From NCBI RefSeq assembly GCF_021603585.1, contig NZ_BQHI01000029.1, positions 1-56,272 on the forward strand: 56,272 nucleotides of DNA, in the 5' to 3' direction. The DNA comes from Pseudomonas sputi. GTDB taxonomy: Bacteria > Pseudomonadota > Gammaproteobacteria > Pseudomonadales > Pseudomonadaceae. A program made the position numbers and the translations under genes. Positions 34,854 through 41,227 of this stretch are shown here, piece by piece; within the stretch, counting starts at the first letter, position 1; each line of letters starts with the position of its first letter. Under the pieces are notes generated by a model. That model saw only the letters and a program-made list of their open reading frames with translations, ran no database searches and was not told the DNA's origin.

Positions 34854-34896
34854 ATGTTTAATGTCCGGCTTATCTGACTGAGCCAGGACCTGCGAT

Positions 34897-35139
34897 ATGG
34901 CACGTAAAGAGTTCGAACACTTCGAAGCGGTTTCCGCTGTAGTCCCCGTCGAGTTGGGCGGCAACAAGGGTTATCACGCGGCAATCGCCGTCAAGGCCCT
35001 GGTCGACGGCGGCGCCCCGCGCTTTCACAAACTGCTGAACGATCGGGTTTTTTCCGGCGCCATCGCGGCCGATGACGCCGCGATCAATGAACTGGACAAG
35101 CTCAAGGGCGTCACCGACGACGCCGAGCTGATCTGGTAA
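34897..35139 (+). CDS. Conserved hypothetical protein, 80 aa
   Basis: Short soluble protein beginning MARKEFEHFEAVSAVVPVEL, without signal or transmembrane segment. The sequence is half acidic and half Ala/Val-rich (YHAAIAVKALVDGGAPRFHK). AGGA lies about 9 bases before the ATG, and it follows the ABM gene by 43 bases in the same direction, so a two-gene unit is possible. I do not recognise a family. It converges on the flavin reductase gene with 4 bases between the stops. Confidence 0.6.
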   Translation: MARKEFEHFEAVSAVVPVELGGNKGYHAAIAVKALVDGGAPRFHKLLNDRVFSGAIAADDAAINELDKLKGVTDDAELIW

Positions 35140-35143
35140 CCGC

Positions 35144-35773
35144 TTACTTCGTCGCGCCCGGGCGCCACATCTTGAACAACGCCTCCGGCCCCAGCTGGAA
35201 ATAGTCCGCCGGCCCGCCGCCCCGCAGAATCGGTTCGGCGGCGGCGGTGTCGTAGATCCCGTCCTTCAACAGCCATTTGGCAATGTGCACGGCCACCACT
35301 TCGCCGAGCACCAGCCAGCTCGGCACGGTCTCGCCGTCGGCGCGCTGCAACTGAATGATCTGGGTGACCTTGCACTCGAAGGACACCGGGCTTTCGGCCA
35401 CGCGCGGCACAGCAATCACCTTCGACGCCACCGGCGTCAGCCCGGCCAGTTCGAACTCGTTGACCTCGGGCCCGACCATCGCGCAGCTCTGGTTCATTTG
35501 CTCGGCCAGCGGGCGGGTGGCGAGGTTCCAGACGAATTCGCCGGTCTGCTCGATGTTGTTCAGGCTGTCTTTGCGACCGACGCTGGAGAACCCGATGATC
35601 GGCGGAATGTAGTTGAACGCGTTGAAGAAACTGTAGGGCGCCAGGTTCAGCCGGCCCTCGGCATCCTGCGAAGAAATCCAGCCGATGGGACGCGGGCCGA
35701 CGATGGCGTTGAACGGATCGTGGGGCAGACCGTGGCCGTTGGCCGGTTCGTAGAAATGGATGTCATCGGGCAT
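35144..35773 (-). CDS. Flavin reductase family protein (FMN-binding split barrel)
   Basis: Protein of 209 aa in the flavin reductase-like family, whose members bind FMN and either reduce flavin for a two-component monooxygenase or carry out their own reductions. The N-terminal half shows FNAIVGPRPIGWISSQDAEG and LNLAPYSFFNAFNYIPPIIG, the characteristic FMN-binding strands. A GEFVWNLATRPLAEQMN block follows. AGGA lies 10 bases before the ATG. No partner oxygenase lies beside it on the same strand. A role in aromatic or xenobiotic oxidation is possible but unproven. Confidence 0.85.
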   Translation of the reverse strand: MPDDIHFYEPANGHGLPHDPFNAIVGPRPIGWISSQDAEGRLNLAPYSFFNAFNYIPPIIGFSSVGRKDSLNNIEQTGEFVWNLATRPLAEQMNQSCAMVGPEVNEFELAGLTPVASKVIAVPRVAESPVSFECKVTQIIQLQRADGETVPSWLVLGEVVAVHIAKWLLKDGIYDTAAAEPILRGGGPADYFQLGPEALFKMWRPGATK

Positions 35774-35857
35774 GGCGGGGGATCCTGGAAACGGCTTTCA
35801 GAAAGCGGCCATAGTGCAAGGACGGGCGGCTGATTTCCAGTCCTCCAGACATGACTA

Positions 35858-35877
35858 AGCCCGGCCGAAGCCGGGCT
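35858..35877 (-). terminator. Hairpin after the repeat-protein gene
   Basis: AGCCCGGC pairs with GCCGGGCT across CGAA, which reads as a stable UUCG-type loop on the minus strand. It lies 20 bases after the stop of the repeat-protein gene. There is no T run, so it is only a probable terminator. Confidence 0.55.
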
Positions 35878-35897
35878 GTGGTGTGTGTATCCCGCGA

Positions 35898-36257
35898 TCA
35901 ACTGATGGCAGCGGCAGTACCGGTCTTGTCGAAACCGTCGGCAGCGATGGCGTTGGCGGTACCGGTCTTGTCAAAACCGTCGGCAGCGATGGCGTTGGCA
36001 GTACCGGTCTTGTCAAAACCGTCGGCAGCGATGGCGTTGGCAGTACCGGTCTTGTCGAAACCATCAGCAGCGACGGCTTTGCCGACGTTGGTTTTATCGA
36101 AGCCGTCGGCAGCGTAGGTGCCGGTGTGGCTGGTTTCGATGGCAGCGCTGGCGCCGGAAATGAAGTCGGCGGATTTGGTTTTGTCCGAGCCATCGGCGGC
36201 GAAGGTGTTGGCGGCCAGTACGGACAGGGTCAGGGCGAGGATCAGTTTGGTTTTCAT
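35898..36257 (-). CDS. Secreted small protein built of 14-residue AADGFDKT repeats
   Basis: Protein of 119 aa with a clear signal peptide (MKTKLILALTLSVLAANTFA, predicted cut after TFA). The mature 99 residues start ADGSDKTKSADF and then run as repeats of AADGFDKTGTANAI. Three units are nearly identical, one is diverged (AADGFDKTNVGKAVA), and the last ends GTAAAIS. Every unit carries DGFDKT, whose acidic pair could bind a cation. Good GGAG lies 8 bases before the ATG. No enzyme fold is visible. The likely role is a secreted or periplasmic repetitive peptide, possibly a surface, matrix or bacteriocin-like factor. I know of similar unnamed Pseudomonas proteins but cannot give a function. Confidence 0.75.
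   Translation of the reverse strand: MKTKLILALTLSVLAANTFAADGSDKTKSADFISGASAAIETSHTGTYAADGFDKTNVGKAVAADGFDKTGTANAIAADGFDKTGTANAIAADGFDKTGTANAIAADGFDKTGTAAAIS
35918..36085. repeat. In-frame 42-bp tandem repeats (4 copies)
   Basis: Units start at 35918, 35960, 36002 and 36044, each opening TACCGGTCTTGTC. The first three differ at only a few bases and the fourth diverges towards its end. They encode the 14-residue protein repeats and are likely to gain or lose units by slippage. Confidence 0.92.
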
Positions 36258-36505
36258 GGTCGTTCTCCAGATTCTTTATTCGTTGGCGATGTGTTTCGCA
36301 TGGGGTTCATGCTGCGCCAATTAAATTGATTAAAAAGAGCAAAATAATGCTGATAACAATCGATTAAGTCGATATTAAGGCCCGCAAACCACATCGCAGA
36401 GGGTGCTCGACGGGGCGTGGCGACTGTGATCGATTCAGGCAGGTGCAGGATCGCTTCGGCGAATTAACCAGCGATTAATCACCGGGAACCGCTGATCGGC
36501 CAATG
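36258..36505. other. AT-rich region upstream of the repeat-protein gene
   Basis: No gene is visible. On the minus strand it must hold the repeat-protein promoter: the stretch 36315-36380 is much more AT-rich than its surroundings, with ATCGATTAAGTCGAT as an imperfect inverted repeat near 36358 and TTTAAT words nearer the gene. No exact promoter could be fixed. Confidence 0.45.
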
Positions 36506-36543
36506 AAAAAGGGGCAGACCCGCGAAGGTCTGCCCCTTTTTTG
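36506..36543 (-). terminator. Rho-independent terminator of the MFS carrier gene
   Basis: AAAAAGGGGCAGACC pairs with GGTCTGCCCCTTTTT around a short CGCGA loop, 15 bases after the MFS gene stop on the minus strand, with a full T run. A strong intrinsic terminator. Confidence 0.93.
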
Positions 36544-36558
36544 ATTGGCGTTGCGGGA

Positions 36559-37878
36559 TCAGTCAGTGACGATCCGCGAGTGTTTCCGGGTGTCTTTCAT
36601 GGTGATGTACACCAGCAGGGACACCGCGATGCAGGCGGTCACGTACCAGTAGTAACCGGTTTCCATGCCGATGCTCTTGAACCACAGCGCGATGTATTCG
36701 GCGGTGCCGCCGAAGATCGACACGGTCAGCGCGTACGGCAGGCCGACGCCCAGGGCGCGGATTTCGGTCGGGAACAGCTCGGCTTTCACCACGGCGTTGA
36801 TCGAGGTGTAGCCGCTGACGATGATCAGCGCCGCCATGATCAGGAAGAACGCGCCCCACCAGGTCTGGATGGTGTGCAGGGTCATCAGGATCGGCACGGT
36901 GAAGATCGTTCCGAGCACGCCGAAAGCGATCAGGATCGGGCGACGACCGATCTTATCGGACAGGCCGCCGATGATCGGTTGCAGGCACATGAACAGGAAC
37001 AGTGTGGCGGCGGAAATGGTGGTGGAGTCGGAGATGCTCATGCCGACGGTGTTCACCAGGTATTTCTGCATGTAGGTGGTGTAGGTGTAGAACGCCAGCG
37101 TACCGCCCATGGTCAGGCCGACCACGGTGAGCAGTTCCTTCGGATGACGGAGCAAGGTGCGCATGGCGCTTTCCTTGGACTTTTCCTTCTTGGTGAACGA
37201 CTCGGTTTCTTCCATGCCGCGACGCAGGTACAGCGCCACGATGGCGCACAGCGCGCCGATGGCGAACGGAATACGCCAGCCCCAGGCGTACAGCTCTTCG
37301 GTGGTCAGGAACTGTTGCAGCACGATCAGCACGCCCAGCGCGATGAGCTGGCCGGAAATCAAAGTCACGTACTGGAAGCTGGAGAAGAAGCCGCGACGAT
37401 CCTTGGTCGCCATCTCCGACAGATAAGTCGCCGAGGTGCCGTATTCGCCACCGACCGACAGGCCTTGCAGCAGGCGGGCGAACACCAGCAGGATCGGCGC
37501 GCCGACACCGATGGTTTCATAACCCGGGCTCAGGGCGATGATCAGCGAGCCGAAGCACATCAGGTAAACCGAGGCCATCAGGGCTTTTTTGCGTCCGACC
37601 TTGTCGGCGTACAGGCCCATCAGCCAGCCACCGATCGGGCGCATCAGGAAGCCCACGGCGAAGATCGCGGCGGTGTTGAGCAGTTGGGCGGTGGTGTCGC
37701 CTTTGGGGAAGAAGGCTTTGGCGAAGTACAGCGAGAAGGCGGCATAGACGTACCAGTCGTACCACTCGACCATGTTGCCGACGGAGCCGCTGAAGATCGA
37801 CTTGATGCGACTGGCGGTGGTTCGTTCTTTGGCCGGCACGGCAGCCGACCCAAGGGGCAGGGCGTTGGAGTTATCCAT
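36559..37878 (-). CDS. MFS metabolite:H+ symporter, dicarboxylate/alpha-ketoglutarate type
   Basis: Inner-membrane symporter of 439 aa from the metabolite:H+ symporter (MHS) family. The first helix region has SGSVGNMVEWYDWYVYAAFS, the standard MHS signature, then motif A-like GLYADKVGRKKALM and GLSVGGEYGTSATYLSEM. Family members import alpha-ketoglutarate, citrate, proline or other acids. Its genes for a sigma-54 two-component system lie directly upstream; in P. aeruginosa the MifSR pair controls an MHS-type alpha-ketoglutarate carrier (PA5530), though those genes are not contiguous there. Alpha-ketoglutarate or a related C5/C4 acid is therefore the best guess. AAGGA precedes the ATG. Confidence 0.85.
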   Translation of the reverse strand: MDNSNALPLGSAAVPAKERTTASRIKSIFSGSVGNMVEWYDWYVYAAFSLYFAKAFFPKGDTTAQLLNTAAIFAVGFLMRPIGGWLMGLYADKVGRKKALMASVYLMCFGSLIIALSPGYETIGVGAPILLVFARLLQGLSVGGEYGTSATYLSEMATKDRRGFFSSFQYVTLISGQLIALGVLIVLQQFLTTEELYAWGWRIPFAIGALCAIVALYLRRGMEETESFTKKEKSKESAMRTLLRHPKELLTVVGLTMGGTLAFYTYTTYMQKYLVNTVGMSISDSTTISAATLFLFMCLQPIIGGLSDKIGRRPILIAFGVLGTIFTVPILMTLHTIQTWWGAFFLIMAALIIVSGYTSINAVVKAELFPTEIRALGVGLPYALTVSIFGGTAEYIALWFKSIGMETGYYWYVTACIAVSLLVYITMKDTRKHSRIVTD

Positions 37879-38050
37879 TGAAGGATCCTTCGTTTAATTG
37901 TTTTTGTGGAGCGCGTTGAAACGCAGCCTGCGAGGGCTATAGCAGGAGCTGTGCCAACGGGGGGAGGGCCGGTTTAGAGGGGCTGGGCAGATGGGTTGAG
38001 CGGTTTTTTGCCGATGATCCGGAATGAGTAAGCGGATTTTCGCCTATCTG

Positions 38051-38076
38051 ATCGTTCCACTCTGCGTGGGAACGAT
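38051..38076. repeat. GTTCCCACGC-type repeat next to the mifR stop
   Basis: ATCGTTCCACT and GTGGGAACGAT are inverted arms around CTGC, lying directly against the response-regulator stop codon. One base is missing from the left arm compared with other copies. It may end the two-component transcript or reduce read-through into the MFS gene. Confidence 0.72.
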
Positions 38077-39405
38077 TCATTCGGGTACGAACATTTCCCG
38101 GGTCAGACCATGGCGCTGCATCTTTTCATTGAAGGTGCGACGCGGCAGTTGCAGTTCCTCAAGCACGGCTTTCACATCCCCCTTGTGCCGGGTCAAAGCG
38201 GCACGCAGGCACTGCGCTTCAAACGCCTCTTGCTGCGCCGCCAGCGACTGCCCCGGATCGATGCCGTGCACCGGTTCATCCAGCCCCAGCACCTGCCGCT
38301 CGGCGACGTTCGCCAACTCGCGAACATTGCCCGGCCAGTCATGACTCAGCAGGTGGCTCAATTGCGCGCCACTGAGCGGCGCAAAGGTCCGGCCCAGTCG
38401 CTCGGCGGCACTCTGGGCGAAGGACTCGAACAACAGCGGAATGTCCTCGCGACGATCACGCAATGGCGGCAGGCGCAATTCGGCGACGTTCAGGCGATAC
38501 GCCAAATCCTCGCGAAAACGCCCGGCCCGCGCTTCATCCAGCAAATCGGGTTTGGTCGCGGCGACGATGCGCAAGTCCACCCGAATGCTCTGGTTCGATC
38601 CCAGCCGTTCCAGCTTCTGCTCCTGCAACACCCGCAGCAGTTTCACTTGCTGGGCCAGCGGCATGCTTTCGATTTCATCAAGAAACAGCGTGCCGCCATC
38701 GGCGTATTCCAGCTTGCCGATGCGCTTGCCCGAGGCCCCGGTGAATGCGCCGCTCTCATGTCCGAACAATTCGGCTTCGAACAGTTGCTCGGGGATCGCC
38801 GCGCAGTTCAGCGCCACGAACGGCTTGTCGGCGCGCGGGCCGAAGTCGTGCAGGCAGCGGGCGACCAGTTCCTTGCCGCTGCCGGTTTCGCCACGGATCA
38901 ACACGTTGACCGGCAGCGTCGCCAGATCCAGCACCTGCCGGCGCAAGGTCTGCAAGCCACGGGACACACCCAGCAGCGTGGCATCGAGTCTGGCGCGGTT
39001 ATCGGCCTGTTCGTGCAGGGCGCGGTTTTCCAGCACCAGCCGACGCTTGTCCAGCGCCCGGCGCAGGCTGCCGAGCAGGGTTTCGGGGCTGAAGGGTTTT
39101 TCCAGAAAGTCGTAGGCGCCGTCGCGCATCGCTTCGACCGCCATCGGCACATCGCCGTGGCCGGTCAGCAGAATCACCGGCAGGTCGGCATCGCGGCGCT
39201 GCACTTCGGCCAGCAGCTCAAGACCGCTGAGGCCCGGCATGCGCACATCGCTGAGGATCACCCCGGCAAAGTGCTTGGGCAGTGCTGCCAGACATTCCTC
39301 GGCGCGGCTGAACAGCTGCACCTGGAACCCGGACAGGCTCAGCCATTGTTCGACGGCACTGCGAATGCTGCTTTCGTCATCGACCACCATCACCGAATTG
39401 AGCAT
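38077..39405 (-). CDS. mifR: Sigma-54-dependent response regulator, MifR/DctD-like
   Basis: NtrC-type response regulator of 442 aa. The receiver domain carries the acidic pair in VMVVDDESSIRS, the phospho-acceptor Asp at about residue 53 (VILSDVRMPG) and the Lys in FLEKPF. The central AAA+ domain has Walker A GETGSGKE and the sigma-54 contact loop ESGAFTGASG. The C-terminal Fis-type helix-turn-helix (about residues 400-440, LRAALTRHKGDVKAVLEELQ) follows. The ATG overlaps the sensor-kinase stop. The downstream MFS carrier is the likely target, so a sigma-54 promoter (GG-N10-GC) is expected before it. The name is by resemblance to PA5511; DctD is the alternative. Confidence 0.88.
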   Translation of the reverse strand: MLNSVMVVDDESSIRSAVEQWLSLSGFQVQLFSRAEECLAALPKHFAGVILSDVRMPGLSGLELLAEVQRRDADLPVILLTGHGDVPMAVEAMRDGAYDFLEKPFSPETLLGSLRRALDKRRLVLENRALHEQADNRARLDATLLGVSRGLQTLRRQVLDLATLPVNVLIRGETGSGKELVARCLHDFGPRADKPFVALNCAAIPEQLFEAELFGHESGAFTGASGKRIGKLEYADGGTLFLDEIESMPLAQQVKLLRVLQEQKLERLGSNQSIRVDLRIVAATKPDLLDEARAGRFREDLAYRLNVAELRLPPLRDRREDIPLLFESFAQSAAERLGRTFAPLSGAQLSHLLSHDWPGNVRELANVAERQVLGLDEPVHGIDPGQSLAAQQEAFEAQCLRAALTRHKGDVKAVLEELQLPRRTFNEKMQRHGLTREMFVPE

Positions 39406-41165
39406 CAGATGTGTGCCTCCAGATCGATCGGCAAGGTCAGGCTGAACACCGCACCGTTGTCACCATTCTCGGCGCACAGGCGCCCGCCGGACTCATGGAC
39501 GATGGCGAAGGAAACCGCCAGCCCCAGACCCAGCCCGTCACCCACCGGTTTAGTGGTGAAGAACGGATCGAACACCTGACCCAGATGAGCTTCGGCGATG
39601 CCGCCGCCGTTGTCGATAACGCTAAGGCGCCACAGTTGCTCGTCGACTTCCAGGCGGATTTCCAGACGCTTGCAAGGCTTGCCCTGCATCGCATCGAGGG
39701 CGTTGCGCAGCAGGTTGATCAACACCTGCTCCAGGCGAATGGCATCGCCGCGGACCCACGCCGGACGGGTCAGGTGCAGCACCAGGCTGACCTGTTCATC
39801 GCGCAGGCGCGCATCGAGCAATTGCAGGGCCTGATCGACCACCGTCGCCAGATCCAGCCGTTCGCGCAGGCCGCTGGGGCTCTTGCGGGCAAAGGTTTTC
39901 AGGTGGCCGGTGAGGGCGGCCATGCGCGTGAGCATTTCATCCACCGGTTTGAGCGCCTTGTAGGCGTCATCGACCCGACCGTGATCGAGCAGCAGCCTCA
40001 GAGTTGCAAGCTGCATGCGCTGGGCGGTCAGCGGCTGATTGATTTCGTGGGCCAGCGCCGCGGACATCTGCCCGAGTGCCGCAAGCTTGGCCGACTGCAC
40101 CAGGCCGTCCTGCGCCGTGCGCAAATCGCGGGTACGCTCCTCGACCAGTTGCTCGAGCTCTTCGCGGCTGCGCTGGCGCATCTTCGCCAGACGCCAGCGC
40201 TGGTTGAGAAACAGCAACAGGAACACCAGCGCCAGCCATACCCCGGCAGCGGCGAGGCCGGCATTGCGCTGGTCTTCGAAGGACACTTGCGGGCGGCGCA
40301 GCAGATGCAGCGTCCAGCCTTCGGCGGTCAGCGGCAGCGATTCCCACAGGTAATCCGCCGTGCCTTGCGGGCCTTCGACGCGGCGCAGATCACTGTTGTC
40401 GTCGAAGCTGCGCAGCGCCAGATGCGTCAACGGCACCAGCGACTGTTTATCGTATTGGCGGGTGGCCTTGATCTCGCGGTAATCGGCCGGACTCAACGGG
40501 TGTAGCAGGCGATAGCGCCAGCCGGGCTGGTTGGCGATGAAGATGATCCCGCGCGCATCGCTGACCAGCAGGGTGTCACTGCCCTGGCTCCATTCGCGTT
40601 CAAGTTCGGGAAATTCGAGCTTGACCACCATCGCCCCGAGGAACTCGCCGTTGTCGCCGAGCACCGCGCTGGACAAGAAGTAACCGGGGATTCCGCTGGT
40701 TACGCCGACCGCGTAGAAACGCCCGGTGCCCTGAGTTCGGGTCTGGCTGAAATAGGGACGGAATCCATAGTTGTGGCCGACATAACTGCTGGGCAGACGC
40801 CAGTTGCTGGCGGCCACCGCGAGCCCGGTGCGGTCGAGCAGTTCCAGGGTCGAGGACTGTGCGGCACCGTTGATCTTTTCCAGCTTCAGATTGAGCGCCG
40901 TTTGCTGTTCGGCGCTCACGGGACCGGCCAGCGCCGCACGCAATTGCGGGTCCAGTGCGAGCACGGCGGGCAGGGCACGATAGCGGTCGATCAGGGTGTG
41001 CAGCGAGTTGGCGTACAGCGCCAGTTGCTGATTGGCCCGGGCCGCGTCTTCTTCCAGCGCCTGGCGCTCGGCGTGGCGGATCGCGAGCGTCGCGGCAAGC
41101 GCGGCGCCGGCAAGAATGAGAAACGCATAAAGGGTCATGCGCAGGAAGCGAGAGGTCGCGAGCAT
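39405..41165 (-). CDS. mifS: Sensor histidine kinase, MifS/DctB-like
   Basis: Membrane kinase of 586 aa. Transmembrane helices lie near residues 9-28 and about 300-325, with a periplasmic double-cache ligand domain between (GHNYGFRPYFSQTRTQGTG is typical of DctB-like sensors). A coiled segment follows, then the H-box AALAHEINQPLTAQRMQLA, N box LINLLRNALDAM, G1 VIDNGGGI, F box FDPFFTTKP and G2 GLGLGLAVSF. Its stop overlaps the response-regulator start, so the pair is co-translated. It lies just 62 bases downstream of the Tc operon on the same strand. An alternative start is M10 (41138). The ligand is probably a dicarboxylate or keto acid. Confidence 0.88.
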   Translation of the reverse strand: MLATSRFLRMTLYAFLILAGAALAATLAIRHAERQALEEDAARANQQLALYANSLHTLIDRYRALPAVLALDPQLRAALAGPVSAEQQTALNLKLEKINGAAQSSTLELLDRTGLAVAASNWRLPSSYVGHNYGFRPYFSQTRTQGTGRFYAVGVTSGIPGYFLSSAVLGDNGEFLGAMVVKLEFPELEREWSQGSDTLLVSDARGIIFIANQPGWRYRLLHPLSPADYREIKATRQYDKQSLVPLTHLALRSFDDNSDLRRVEGPQGTADYLWESLPLTAEGWTLHLLRRPQVSFEDQRNAGLAAAGVWLALVFLLLFLNQRWRLAKMRQRSREELEQLVEERTRDLRTAQDGLVQSAKLAALGQMSAALAHEINQPLTAQRMQLATLRLLLDHGRVDDAYKALKPVDEMLTRMAALTGHLKTFARKSPSGLRERLDLATVVDQALQLLDARLRDEQVSLVLHLTRPAWVRGDAIRLEQVLINLLRNALDAMQGKPCKRLEIRLEVDEQLWRLSVIDNGGGIAEAHLGQVFDPFFTTKPVGDGLGLGLAVSFAIVHESGGRLCAENGDNGAVFSLTLPIDLEAHI

Positions 41166-41227
41166 GCTTTGGCAAACGCTGATAGTCGGGCCGGCACGAT
41201 AGCACGGCTGCGGCCACCAACGTTGAC

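Noticed and set aside
35918-36110. Tandem repeats considered as a CRISPR array
   Set aside because: The units are contiguous with no unique spacers and encode an in-frame protein repeat.
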